This document shows positions 23,736-32,448 of a DNA stretch of 60,642 nt, one piece after another. Source of the stretch: Oscillospiraceae bacterium (GTDB lineage Bacteria > Bacillota > Clostridia > Oscillospirales > Oscillospiraceae); the NCBI GenBank assembly GCA_017518225.1, contig JAFWVV010000030.1, positions 1 through 60,642 on the forward strand, in the 5' to 3' direction. Position numbers and translations under genes: made by a program. Numbering within the stretch: the stretch's first letter is position 1; every line of letters starts with the position of its first letter. Below the pieces are notes generated by a model that searched no databases, was not told the DNA's origin, and was given only the letters and a program-made list of their open reading frames with translations.

Positions 23736-24929
23736 TCAGGAGAGCGCCTCGCCGGGAAGAAGTCCCAGCGACGCCTTCCAGCGCAAAATGCGCTCGACGG
23801 AGGCGTTGAGACGCGGCAGTCCGATCTGTTCCGCGTCAAAGGCCTCTTGCAGCGCTTTGAGCGCGGCCTCGTAGTCCGAGCAGCAAAGCAGGTCGTTGCC
23901 GGCGAGAAAGGCTTCGACAACCGGCTCCGGGCCGGTCTCGCCGCCGACGGCCGCCATGCCGAGATCGTCGCTGAGAATGACGCCGGAAAAATCCAACTTT
24001 TCCCGCAAAATGCGGTGTACCGGCCAGGAGAGGGAGGCGGGATGCTCGGCGTCCATGCAGACGACAATGTTGTGGCTGACCAGCACCGCCTCCGCCCCGG
24101 CCTCGATCCCGGCGATAAAGGGAAGAAACGCCCCTTCGGTGAAGGCGATCATCGGCCGCTCGTCGCGCGCGGCGCCCTGATGGGTGTCGGCGCTGCCGCC
24201 GTAGCCGGGGAAATGCTTGAGCACCGCGCCGACGCCCTCCCGGCGCATCACGGACACGACGGATGAGACATAGTCGGCCGTCTCGGCGGGATCGGTGGAG
24301 GCGCAGCGGTCGAAGATATAGTTGCTTTTGTCCAACGGCACGTCGGCCACCGGGGCGAGATTGACGTTCAGCCCCAGATCCAGCAGCAGGCGGGATTTTT
24401 CCTCCGCGTCGCTCTCGACCAGCGCCAGTCCGCCCTGTGCGATCAGCGCACGCGGGGAGGGAAAGGGGGTGTTTCGCAGCAGCTTTTCGCTGCTGACGCG
24501 GCAGACGCTGCCGCCCTCCTCGTCCACGGCCAGCAGCAGCGGCAGGGAAGAAGCCTCCTGCAGCGCGGCGGTCATGGCGCGCACCTCGTCCGCGCCTTTC
24601 CCGGCAAAGGCGTCGGCGTAGAGGCAGATCCCGCCGGGGGAATGCGCGGCGGCTGTCTCCGCCTCGCTCGCGTCGTGGCAGCAGAAAAGCAGCAGCTGCG
24701 CGAGCTTTTCCTCCGTCGTCATGCGCTGCAGCAGCAGCTCGACGGGGGCGGCGCTTGGTATTGGCGTTGCCGTGGGCGCGGGCGTCTGTACGGCGGCAGG
24801 GCTTGGCGCCGCCGTCGCTTCCGCCGTGGGCTGCGGCACGGATTCTTCCGCCTCGCGCGGCGCGCCGCAGCCGGCGAGTGTGAGCGCCAGCGCAAGCAGA
24901 AGACACAGAGCAACAAGGTAGCTTTTCAT
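23736..24929 (-). CDS. GH3 beta-N-acetylhexosaminidase-like lipoprotein
   Basis: The 397-residue protein starts MKSYLVALCLLLALALTLAG followed by Cys, a lipoprotein signal. A Pro/Thr/Ala linker (about residues 35-70) precedes a GH3 catalytic domain. NagZ-type motifs are visible: VDEEGGSVCR, KHFPGYGGSADTH with the catalytic His in DTH, and SDDLGMAAV with the nucleophile Asp. It probably trims GlcNAc-containing muropeptides or glycans outside the membrane. GGAGG precedes ATG 24929. The TPAPTATP-type linker resembles the stalk of the surface protein at 53.8 kb. Confidence 0.88.
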   Translation of the reverse strand: MKSYLVALCLLLALALTLAGCGAPREAEESVPQPTAEATAAPSPAAVQTPAPTATPIPSAAPVELLLQRMTTEEKLAQLLLFCCHDASEAETAAAHSPGGICLYADAFAGKGADEVRAMTAALQEASSLPLLLAVDEEGGSVCRVSSEKLLRNTPFPSPRALIAQGGLALVESDAEEKSRLLLDLGLNVNLAPVADVPLDKSNYIFDRCASTDPAETADYVSSVVSVMRREGVGAVLKHFPGYGGSADTHQGAARDERPMIAFTEGAFLPFIAGIEAGAEAVLVSHNIVVCMDAEHPASLSWPVHRILREKLDFSGVILSDDLGMAAVGGETGPEPVVEAFLAGNDLLCCSDYEAALKALQEAFDAEQIGLPRLNASVERILRWKASLGLLPGEALS

Positions 24930-24995
24930 AGAGACCTCCAGGCGGGGGTGCACAAGGATTTGCGGATTTTTTTCATATTATATCACAATAAAACA

Positions 24996-25023
24996 GAAAA
25001 TGCCGTCGAAAGACGGCATTTTC
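24996..25023 (-). terminator. deoD terminator
   Basis: The stem GAAAATGCCGTC / GACGGCATTTTC is followed on the minus strand by TGTTTTATT. It ends the deoD transcript. Confidence 0.8.
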
Positions 25024-25052
25024 AGAAAGATTAAGTTTCGGGGAAACGACGC

Positions 25053-25787
25053 TTATCCAAGCGCCGCCATTTTTACGGCGGTGTCCAGCGCGATCTCCAT
25101 CATCGCCGTAAAGGAATTCTGGCGATCCTCGGCGGAGAGGTTGTCCTCGGGGCGGTAGATGTGGTCGGAGATGGTGCAGATGCACAGCGCGCGCTTGCCC
25201 GCGTAGGCGGCGTTGGTGTAGAGCGCGGCGGACTCCATCTCAATGGCGAGCACGCCCATCTGCTTCCACTGGTCGTTTTTGGCGCAGCCCTCGGGCAGAT
25301 AGAAGGTGTCGGAGGAGAGGAGGTTGCCCACGCGCATCGTCACGCCGTGCTCCTTTGCCGCTTCCACAGCCGTGGAGAGCAGCGTGTAGTCGGCGATGGG
25401 CGCGAAGGTGGAGGCTTCGCCCAGACCGAAGTTTCTGGCATAGTTGGAATTGGTGCAGGCGGCCTGTCCGGCGACGATCTCGCGCAGCTTCACGTCGTCC
25501 TGCAGCGCGCCGGCCGAGCCGATGCGGATGATGTTTTCCACCTCATAGAAGTTAAACAGCTCCCAGCTGTAGATGCCGATGGACGGCATACCCATGCCGG
25601 AGGCCATCACGGTTACGGGAACGCCCTTCCAAGTGCCGGTGTAGCCCTGCACGCCTCGGACGTTGTTGACGAGGACGGGATCGGTCAAAAAGGTCTCGGC
25701 GATGAACTTGGCGCGCAGCGGATCGCCGGGCATGAGGACGGTTTTTGCAAAATCTTCGATTTTACCGGTGTTGTGGGGAGTCGGCAT
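25053..25787 (-). CDS. deoD: Purine nucleoside phosphorylase DeoD
   Basis: The 244-residue protein is a hexameric-type phosphorylase: MPTPHNTGKIEDFAKTVLMP with MPGDPLRAK phosphate loop, RIGSAGALQ, the purine/ribose site EMESAALY and CTISDHI. It splits purine (deoxy)nucleosides with phosphate in the cytoplasm. It is divergent from udk-tdk, giving a nucleoside salvage locus. Confidence 0.95.
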   Translation of the reverse strand: MPTPHNTGKIEDFAKTVLMPGDPLRAKFIAETFLTDPVLVNNVRGVQGYTGTWKGVPVTVMASGMGMPSIGIYSWELFNFYEVENIIRIGSAGALQDDVKLREIVAGQAACTNSNYARNFGLGEASTFAPIADYTLLSTAVEAAKEHGVTMRVGNLLSSDTFYLPEGCAKNDQWKQMGVLAIEMESAALYTNAAYAGKRALCICTISDHIYRPEDNLSAEDRQNSFTAMMEIALDTAVKMAALG

Positions 25788-25837
25788 GTTGAGTGTTCCT
25801 CCTGTTGTTATTTTGCTTGGTTTTTCCTATAAACTTT

Positions 25838-25896
25838 ATTATATGAGCAAAAAGGGAAAAAGTCAAATTGAAACGCGGCAAACTCTGTGATATGAT
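25838..25896. promoter_or_regulatory. Back-to-back promoters of deoD and udk
   Basis: The minus-strand promoter is TTGACT (25861-25866) / TATAAT (25838-25843) with 17 bases between. The plus-strand promoter is TTGAAA (25868-25873) / TATGAT (25891-25896), also 17 bases. The two -35 boxes are one base apart, so polymerases would compete for the site. Confidence 0.75.
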
Positions 25897-25934
25897 ATAA
25901 AAGATAAAGAGAAATCCGGCAGGAGGATAAAGAG

Positions 25935-26579
25935 ATGAGCGAGAACCAGATCATGATCATCGGCATCGCCGGCGGCACCGGCAGCGGCAAGACCACCATT
26001 ACGCGCCGCCTGATCCAGAGCTTCGGCAGCGAGGTTTCCGTGATCCACCACGACAACTACTACAAAGAACACCACGACATGCCCTTTGAGGAGCGCGCCA
26101 AGCTCAATTACGACCACCCCAACGCCTTTGACACGGAGCTGCTGATCGAGGCGCTGCGCGAGCTCAAGCGGGGACACAGCATTACCTGTCCCGTCTACGA
26201 CTATGCCATCCACGACCGCACGGATAAGACCCTCGTTGTGCATCCCACCCGCGTCATCGTGGTCGAGGGCATTTTGATCTACGAGAGCAAAGAGCTGTGC
26301 GAGCAGATGGATATCAAGCTCTATGTGGACACCGACGCGGACGTGCGTATCCTGCGCCGCATCGTGCGCGACGTGCGCGACCGCGGGCGCAGCCTGGACA
26401 GCGTCATCAATCAGTATCTGAGCACCGTCAAGCCCATGCATGAGCAGTTCGTCGAGCCCAGCAAACGCCGGGCGGATATCATCATTCCCGAGGGCGGGCA
26501 CAACCGTGTGGCGCTGGAAATGGTGATGGAGCGCGTGCGCGCGCATCTCAACCGGACCAGGGAGGGCGCGCATGGCTAA
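25935..26579 (+). CDS. udk: Uridine kinase
   Basis: The 214-residue kinase shows P-loop GGTGSGKTT, substrate segment HHDNYYKEH, NYDHPNAFD, PVYDYAIHDR and the lid arginines RILRRIVRDVRDRGR. It phosphorylates uridine and cytidine to UMP and CMP. An AGGAGG site precedes the ATG. It overlaps tdk by 8 bases. Confidence 0.96.
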   Translation: MSENQIMIIGIAGGTGSGKTTITRRLIQSFGSEVSVIHHDNYYKEHHDMPFEERAKLNYDHPNAFDTELLIEALRELKRGHSITCPVYDYAIHDRTDKTLVVHPTRVIVVEGILIYESKELCEQMDIKLYVDTDADVRILRRIVRDVRDRGRSLDSVINQYLSTVKPMHEQFVEPSKRRADIIIPEGGHNRVALEMVMERVRAHLNRTREGAHG

Positions 26580-27147
26580 ACTCTATTTTAAATACGGCGC
26601 GATGGGCTCGTCCAAGTCCGCGCAGGCGCTCATTACGCAGTTTAACTATGAGGAGCTCGGCATGAGCGTTTGGCTGATCAAGCCCAGCGTCGACACCCGC
26701 GACGGCGCGGACGTTATCCGCAGCCGCATCGGGCTGGAGCGGCATGCCGAGGTCATCACTCCGGAGCAGGATATCCGCGAAGCCTATCGCCGCTCCGGCA
26801 AGCGCGATGTGATCATCGCCGACGAGGCACAGTTTTTTACTCCGGCTCAGATCGACCAGCTGCGCGAGCTTGTGGACGAGGAAGACCTGCCGGTGCTGTG
26901 CTTTGGCCTGCGCACCGACTTTCTGACGCAGTTTTTCCCCGGCTCCCGGCGGCTGATGGAGCTGGCCGACTCGATCACCGAGATCAAGACCGTCTGCGCC
27001 TGCGGACGCAAGGCCACGGTCAACGCCCGCATCGACGGCAGCGGGCGCATCGTCACCGAGGGCGAGCAGGTGCTGCTCGGCGGCAACGACAGCTATGTGG
27101 CGATGTGCCACCAGTGCTGGAAAAAGAAAATTCGCGAACAGCGATAA
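26572..27147 (+). CDS. tdk: Thymidine kinase
   Basis: The 191-residue type II thymidine kinase has phosphate loop GAMGSSKSAQ, the catalytic Glu in IIADEAQFF, and a zinc site from CACGRKA and CHQCW near the C-terminus. It overlaps udk. Its last 77 coding bases and the 21 bases beyond are duplicated at 33.4 kb, and the reading frame here is complete. Its natural terminator hairpin is only half present downstream of this copy. Confidence 0.95.
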   Translation: MAKLYFKYGAMGSSKSAQALITQFNYEELGMSVWLIKPSVDTRDGADVIRSRIGLERHAEVITPEQDIREAYRRSGKRDVIIADEAQFFTPAQIDQLRELVDEEDLPVLCFGLRTDFLTQFFPGSRRLMELADSITEIKTVCACGRKATVNARIDGSGRIVTEGEQVLLGGNDSYVAMCHQCWKKKIREQR

Positions 27148-27168
27148 AACCTGAAAGCGGCCCCGGCG
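27071..27168 (+). repeat. Direct repeat, left copy (tdk 3' end)
   Basis: These 98 bases match 33393-33490 with only two differences, both near the tdk stop codon (the last codon encodes Arg here and Gln in the right copy). The repeat covers the last 77 coding bases of tdk and the first arm of a following hairpin. Confidence 0.9.
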
Positions 27169-27209
27169 GCAATCTGGTGTGGCTAACACAGAAAGAAAGC
27201 GGTGATGTT

Positions 27210-27878
27210 GTGTTCTCAGTACTCGTTATGGAAGATGATAAAACTATAAACAAGCTTCTTTGCAGCATTATCAAAAAAAGCGGCTACGCAGTAGATTCTG
27301 CCGAGAATGGGATTGACGGGCTAAATATGGCGGTATCCAAAGACTACCATATTATACTTATGGATTTAATGCTCCCTATGAAAACCGGTGAGGAAGTGCT
27401 AAAGGAGCTGCGCAACGTCAAGGATACCCCCGTCATCGTTATCTCAGCAAAATCAGAGGTTTACAGCAGGATAGAATTATTAAAGATTGGTGCGGACGAT
27501 TATATCACAAAACCGTTTGACATCGATGAAGTTATGCTTCGCATACAAGCAGTTCTCCGCCGGACGGAAGCTCAGTCCCCTGAACAGCTTGTCTTTAAGG
27601 ATATACGCCTTGATACCGAAGCGAAGCGTGTATATGTCAAAGAAAGCGAAATCACCTGTACCGTTACGGAATATTTGATCTTGGAGCTGCTGTTGAAAAA
27701 TCCCAAAACGGTGTTTTCCAAGCGGAGGATTTATGAGAGCATTTCGGGCGATATGTATGTAAGTGACGACAATACCATGAATGTACATATCAGCAATCTC
27801 CGAAAGAAAATTGCCAAATTTACATCGGAGGAATACATCGAAACGGTATATGGAATCGGCTATCGCTTGGTAAATTAA
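27210..27878 (+). CDS. OmpR-type response regulator (cassette)
   Basis: The 222-residue regulator has receiver residues ED at 8-9, phospho-acceptor D52 in LMDLMLP, VISAKSE, GADDYITKPFD, and a winged-helix effector (TVTEYLILELLLKNPKTVFS ... MNVHISNLRKKI). I start it at GTG 27210 (MFSVLVMEDD) because relatives begin with this strand; an ATG at 27228 would cut into the receiver. Base composition is AT-richer than tdk. Ahead of the ABC genes and a kinase, it should control that transporter. Confidence 0.88.
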   Translation: MFSVLVMEDDKTINKLLCSIIKKSGYAVDSAENGIDGLNMAVSKDYHIILMDLMLPMKTGEEVLKELRNVKDTPVIVISAKSEVYSRIELLKIGADDYITKPFDIDEVMLRIQAVLRRTEAQSPEQLVFKDIRLDTEAKRVYVKESEITCTVTEYLILELLLKNPKTVFSKRRIYESISGDMYVSDDNTMNVHISNLRKKIAKFTSEEYIETVYGIGYRLVN

Positions 27879-27953
27879 GGTTTTCTTTAGATTTGCTGAA
27901 GAAAGATTGCGGAATTGTATGTCATTATAAATGCGAAAAGGAGGTTTGCTTAT

Positions 27954-28877
27954 ATGGAAAATGTTATCCTGCAAACGAATGGAATTACCGTAAAATACGG
28001 TAGCTTTTTCGCTCTTGACAATGTGAGCATACAATTAAGAGAAAAACACATCTACGGCTTTATCGGCGAAAATGGTGCGGGAAAGACCACGCTGATGAAG
28101 GTGTTGACAGGTTTACTCTACCCTACAAGCGGCGATTTCTCCTTGTTTGGTAAAACCGATCCTGCCGACATATTAAAGATGCGCCGTCGTATCGGAAGCA
28201 CTATAGAGGCTCCCGCGCTTTATCCAGAATACTCCGCATGGAGAAACCTTGAACTGCAACGCATTCTAATCGGAAATCCTGACAAGGGAATCTGTGATAA
28301 GTTGCTGAGTACGGTTGGTCTTAGCGATGTCAGAGATAAAAAGGTAAAAAAATTCTCTATGGGTATGAAACAGAGGCTCAGTATTGCAATGGCCTTAATC
28401 AACAAGCCGAAATTGCTGATCCTTGATGAACCCATCAATGGTCTTGATCCCAAAAACATATCAGAACTGCGTAAGTTGCTGAAAAGGCTGAACGAGGAAA
28501 ACGATGTAACTCTGTTCATATCCAGCCATATTTTGAGCGAACTGTATCTGCTTGCCACCGATTACTATATAATTCATAAGGGCAGGATTCTCGAATCGCT
28601 GACACACGAGGACTTGGACGAGAAATGTCGGCAGTATATAAGAATTAAGACAAGCGAATTACCGAAATGTATAACCGTCATTGAAAATGCGATTAATGAC
28701 GTTGAGTACAAGGTTGTTGATGAAGAAACAATGCATCTCTTCTCCTATGCCGAAAGGTCAGAGAGTTTAGCAAAGCTGCTTATGAACAATCAGATTGTTG
28801 TAAAAGAATTATCGGTTGCCGAGCAAAGCTTGGAAGAATACTTTCTTGCTGTTACGGGAGGTGGAAAGCATGCGTAA
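27954..28877 (+). CDS. ABC ATPase, bacitracin/lantibiotic-immunity type
   Basis: The 307-residue ATPase has Walker A GENGAGKTT, signature FSMGMKQR, Walker B LLILDEPINGLD and switch FISSHILSEL. The Q-loop IGSTIEAPALYPEYSA is typical of the BcrA/LanF subgroup that exports or expels peptide antibiotics. AAGGAGG precedes ATG 27954. It overlaps the permease gene by 8 bases. A peptide-antibiotic substrate is inferred from subfamily and context. Confidence 0.88.
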   Translation: MENVILQTNGITVKYGSFFALDNVSIQLREKHIYGFIGENGAGKTTLMKVLTGLLYPTSGDFSLFGKTDPADILKMRRRIGSTIEAPALYPEYSAWRNLELQRILIGNPDKGICDKLLSTVGLSDVRDKKVKKFSMGMKQRLSIAMALINKPKLLILDEPINGLDPKNISELRKLLKRLNEENDVTLFISSHILSELYLLATDYYIIHKGRILESLTHEDLDEKCRQYIRIKTSELPKCITVIENAINDVEYKVVDEETMHLFSYAERSESLAKLLMNNQIVVKELSVAEQSLEEYFLAVTGGGKHA

Positions 28878-29565
28878 TCAAATGATTATCGAGAGATATA
28901 AGGCTGTACGTTTTTATATCATTTACATTGCGGCTCTCGTCCTTGTGGTAGCGGGATTTCTTCATGGCTTGATAAAAATACCGAAAGATCTGAACACATC
29001 AGCGGTATTCTCTAATTTGGTGTGCGACACTTCCTTTATCTTCATCCTGTCTCTTGTAGCCGCATGGTTTGCTGGAAATGATTTCCTGAACCGAACAATC
29101 CACAATGAAATTAAGGCTGGTTATAGCAGGATTTCTGTAATAATTACACGAACAATTACAACCGTTTTTATGGGATTACTGCTGCACTTGGCATATATTG
29201 CGGCAAGCTTGCTCGGTTTTGTCATAAAAGCGGGATTTGACAGCAGCGTATTCACTGTTGTAAATCTTAGCTGGTTGCTGGTAGTGATGTTGCAGATTTG
29301 TGCCAATATTTGCATCGTTATGTTTATTGTGTTCGCCCTCAAAAAAGTTACTTCGGGAATTGCTGTAACCGTTATTTTTGCCATTGTATCCTGCAATATT
29401 CTTAGGAACTTTATCAGCGATAGCGTGTTTAGGCTGACTCCGTTTAGTCTTGCGCAGACAAGTGACAGCCAAACTCTTATTTTGTCCGCTGCCGTTGCGG
29501 CAGTAATGATTGCTGTTTCAATGTTGGCAACGCACCTTGTTTTTAGAAGAGCCGAAATCAAATAA
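28870..29565 (+). CDS. ABC-2 permease (cassette)
   Basis: The 231-residue protein starts MRNQMIIERYKAVRFYIIYI and has about six TM helices with short loops, as in BcrB/LanE/LanG-type permeases. It overlaps the ATPase gene, so translation is coupled. Only one permease follows this ATPase, unlike LanFEG, so it may act as a homodimer. Confidence 0.85.
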   Translation: MRNQMIIERYKAVRFYIIYIAALVLVVAGFLHGLIKIPKDLNTSAVFSNLVCDTSFIFILSLVAAWFAGNDFLNRTIHNEIKAGYSRISVIITRTITTVFMGLLLHLAYIAASLLGFVIKAGFDSSVFTVVNLSWLLVVMLQICANICIVMFIVFALKKVTSGIAVTVIFAIVSCNILRNFISDSVFRLTPFSLAQTSDSQTLILSAAVAAVMIAVSMLATHLVFRRAEIK

Positions 29566-29580
29566 GGAGATGATACAGCG

Positions 29581-30459
29581 GTGGAAATTATAATCATTAT
29601 CATTCTTTCTGCCGCTGTATGCGTATTTGCGGCAAAGCTTTTCAGATTAAAACAAAGGATATATTCTGTGTCAAAACAGCTCGATAACGATAATAACTCG
29701 CTTATTACGATACAGCTTGGCGACGACGAGCTGGAAACATTGGTGCAAAAGATTAACCTTATGATCGAGAATGACCATGAGGCGAAGGTCGAAATTAACA
29801 AGGAGCAAGCCGCACTGAAACAGGCGATTGCAGATATATCTCACGACATACGAACGCCGTTGACATCAATAGTTGGCTATCTTCAACTTGCACAAAGAGC
29901 ATCAGAAAATGAAGAGCAGCGGACGAACATAGATATTGCCCTTGAACGCGCAAGGTACTGTAGTATTCTCGTAAACGACTTCTTTGAGCTGTCAATCATT
30001 GATGCAAACGGCTGCGAGCCTGTGATGGAAAAAGTTGATGTGAATGATCTAATCTGTGAGCTGATCCTCGCTAATTACCCCAACTTTGAAGCCAAAGGCA
30101 TCACCCCCCGTTTTGAGGAGGCAGGGAAACCTGTGTATGCACAGGCGGACAGAAAAATGCTGACAAGGGTTCTGCAAAATCTGATTTCCAACGGAATCAA
30201 ATACAGCAATGGAGCGCTTGACTTTATTCTGACATCAGATGATGCAGTGCATATTTCTGTATCGAATTCCGTAGGCAATCAAGAGATTGATACGGAGCGA
30301 CTATTTGACAAGTTTTACCGGGCAAACCGGGCAAGGACAGCAGATGGAGCGGGAATTGGCCTTTATATATGCAAGCAGTTTGTTCAAGCCATGGGTGGAA
30401 GTATTTCTGCGAGCATTCATGATGGCAGATTGACAATATCCATTTCCATCAAGTCATGA
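29581..30459 (+). CDS. Short-input histidine kinase (cassette)
   Basis: The 292-residue kinase starts at GTG (MEIIIIIILSAAVCVFAAKL) behind AAGGAG. It has one N-terminal TM helix and no extracytoplasmic domain, then H-box ISHDIRTPLTSI with His88, N-box VLQNLISNGIKYS and G-box DGAGIGLYI. Kinases like this often sense through a neighbouring transporter or within the membrane. It pairs with the regulator at 27210. A diverged 118-base copy of its residues about 28-66 occurs at 33184-33301. Confidence 0.88.
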   Translation: MEIIIIIILSAAVCVFAAKLFRLKQRIYSVSKQLDNDNNSLITIQLGDDELETLVQKINLMIENDHEAKVEINKEQAALKQAIADISHDIRTPLTSIVGYLQLAQRASENEEQRTNIDIALERARYCSILVNDFFELSIIDANGCEPVMEKVDVNDLICELILANYPNFEAKGITPRFEEAGKPVYAQADRKMLTRVLQNLISNGIKYSNGALDFILTSDDAVHISVSNSVGNQEIDTERLFDKFYRANRARTADGAGIGLYICKQFVQAMGGSISASIHDGRLTISISIKS

Positions 30460-30522
30460 AGAAACTGTCAGAGGAATATGTTCCTTAAGGCCATGTTTTC
30501 AGCATCTTACCTGCCGAAAACT

Positions 30523-30597
30523 ACCACTTACCCCAAAAGTCCAGACAAAGTTAAAAGTACCCCTTATAATACAATTGCAGCAGGAAGTGAGGTGAAA
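30523..30597 (+). promoter_or_regulatory. Promoter region of first LytTR operon
   Basis: TATAAT at 30565-30570 lies 31 bases before the LytTR start. Upstream, CTTACCCC and AGTACCCC recur about 30 bases apart, around AAAGTTAAAAG. LytTR proteins bind paired direct repeats, so this is a candidate site for autoregulation. Confidence 0.45.
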
Positions 30598-30600
30598 TGT

Positions 30601-31038
30601 GTGAAAGTAGAAATTAAGCTGACAGAACACGAACATGATCCCTATGCCGTTATCTATGCAGGAGAGATAACGCCGGCGATCAGAAATGCGGTAATACTGC
30701 TCGAACAGGAGAGCCCTAATGTGATTTCCGTGGTGGACAATGAACGCATTATCGTTTTGCATCCTGAAGAAATTACTATGATCCGAGTGGAAAACGAGAA
30801 AACAGCCGTATATGCAAAGGCAAAGCGATATGAAAGCGGTAAAAGGCTATATGAGTTTGAGGAAATACTCGGAAACAGTTTTATGAAAATCTCCAAATCG
30901 ACAGTTGTGAACCTAAAACACATCGAATACGTCGAGCCGACATTGGGCGGTCTTATGCTTCTTGTTCTGAAAAACGGCTGTAAAGATCACATTTCACGAA
31001 AATATTGGCCTGCTTTCAAAAAGCATTTGGGATTATAG
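30601..31038 (+). CDS. LytTR-domain DNA-binding regulator (AT-rich copy)
   Basis: The 145-residue protein has an N-terminal ferredoxin-like half (VKVEIKLTEHEHDPYAVIYA) and a C-terminal LytTR domain (ITMIRVENEKTAVYAKAKRY ... FMKISKSTVVNLKHIEYVEP). It lacks a receiver domain. I start it at GTG 30601, 6 bases after GAGGTGA. It is followed at 12 bases by DUF3021, the standard pairing in Bacillota. In LytTR regulatory systems the membrane partner restrains the DNA-binding protein; that this applies to DUF3021 is inference. Confidence 0.88.
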   Translation: MKVEIKLTEHEHDPYAVIYAGEITPAIRNAVILLEQESPNVISVVDNERIIVLHPEEITMIRVENEKTAVYAKAKRYESGKRLYEFEEILGNSFMKISKSTVVNLKHIEYVEPTLGGLMLLVLKNGCKDHISRKYWPAFKKHLGL

Positions 31039-31050
31039 GAGGTACAATCC

Positions 31051-31488
31051 ATGAAAAATGTATTCAAAAAGATCTGTTCCGGAATCGGAATGGGCTGCTT
31101 TGCATTTGTCGCTATGCTTTTCGTCGCATCTGCTATCGCGGGAGACGCGAACACGTTCTTTACAACAAGAAACGGAGCAGAATGGTTACAACTTGCAGTC
31201 TGCTTTATAGCGATATCAATCGGCTTTTATGTTCCAACGCTGGTTTATGAAAATGAAAAAATGGCGATGTGGTTTCGAACGCTGATTCACATGTTAATCG
31301 GTACCGTCGTATATCTGACTACTGCCTATTTCGCCGGCTGGATGAAGGCTGGCTTGGGGGCTACAGTGGTATATATTTCTCTGGCATTGGTAGCCGCCGG
31401 AGCGTTTTGGTCGATCTTTATGAGCATTTCAAAGATTCAGGCGAAAAAGATCAATGAAAAAATCAAGGAGAAGCAGCAGAGCGAGTAA
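31051..31488 (+). CDS. DUF3021 membrane protein (AT-rich copy)
   Basis: The 145-residue protein MKNVFKKICSGIGMGCFAFV has four TM helices (residues about 10-30, 47-65, 75-95 and 103-123) and a charged C-terminal tail, the DUF3021 plan. AGGAGG precedes the ATG. Sitting between LytTR and ABC genes, it probably senses the membrane or the transporter and controls LytTR. Confidence 0.87.
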   Translation: MKNVFKKICSGIGMGCFAFVAMLFVASAIAGDANTFFTTRNGAEWLQLAVCFIAISIGFYVPTLVYENEKMAMWFRTLIHMLIGTVVYLTTAYFAGWMKAGLGATVVYISLALVAAGAFWSIFMSISKIQAKKINEKIKEKQQSE

Positions 31489-31527
31489 ATCTAAGCTACT
31501 TCTCGGAGGCGGGATAAGGAGGATTAT

Positions 31528-32448
31528 ATGATTAGAGTCGAAAACCTGTTCGTAAAATACGGCTCATTATGTGCCGTATCCGGCGTTTCTCTCGCCATCA
31601 AGGATGGTGAAGCGTTTGGGATAATTGGGCGTAACGGAGCCGGAAAAACAACGCTTATTGAAGCGATGGAAGGATTGCGGAAAAGGACAAGCGGAAAAAT
31701 CGATATAAATGGGATTGATCCATCAGATTCCAGGAAAAAAGAAGAATTATACCGTATGATTTCTGTTCAGCTGCAAAGCACAAATTATCCGGATAAAGCA
31801 AAGGTCGGTGACTTATGCAAGCTGTTCGGAGCGTTCTACAACAATACAATAGACTATCGTGAGCTGCTAAAGAAATTCGGCCTTCTTGAAAAGTTTAATA
31901 AGCCTGTCAGCAGCTTATCTGGAGGGCAAAAGCAGAAGTTGTCTATTCTGCTTGCACTTATATCTCGTCCTAAGATTGTTTTTTTAGATGAGCTAACAAC
32001 AGGGCTGGATGCAGATGCGCGGCACGAATTATGGAAATACTTAAAGGAATTAAAAAGTGATGGTGTTACAATCATCCTGGTTTCTCACTATATGGACGAT
32101 GTTGAAATGATTTGTGATCGCATTGGCGTGATGAGCAACGGTCAACTTATCCATGTCGGCACAAGAGATGAACTAACAAACGCATCGGGACTTGCCCGCC
32201 GCGTTACTTTTACTTGTAGTGCTGATATACTCACGTTGATAACTGACATGCCTGGAGTTGTTCGCGCCGAGTGTATTGGCGACCAATATACGGTTGTTGC
32301 CTGCGATGAAAACTTCCCAGAAAAGTGTGCTGATTATTTCGACAACAGGAATATCTTGTACAAAGATTTTGTGGTAAGTCGTCCAACATTGGAAGATGTT
32401 TTCCTTCGATTGATTAATGAAAATAACGGAGGTGATTTGAATGGGTAA
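31528..32448 (+). CDS. ABC ATPase of first LytTR operon
   Basis: The 306-residue ATPase has Walker A GRNGAGKTT, signature LSGGQKQK and Walker B IVFLDELTTGLD, where the usual DEP is DEL. The C-terminal 90 residues extend past the ATPase fold, as in DrrA-type exporters. AAGGAGG precedes the ATG; the permease gene starts 8 bases inside its end. Confidence 0.9.
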   Translation: MIRVENLFVKYGSLCAVSGVSLAIKDGEAFGIIGRNGAGKTTLIEAMEGLRKRTSGKIDINGIDPSDSRKKEELYRMISVQLQSTNYPDKAKVGDLCKLFGAFYNNTIDYRELLKKFGLLEKFNKPVSSLSGGQKQKLSILLALISRPKIVFLDELTTGLDADARHELWKYLKELKSDGVTIILVSHYMDDVEMICDRIGVMSNGQLIHVGTRDELTNASGLARRVTFTCSADILTLITDMPGVVRAECIGDQYTVVACDENFPEKCADYFDNRNILYKDFVVSRPTLEDVFLRLINENNGGDLNG

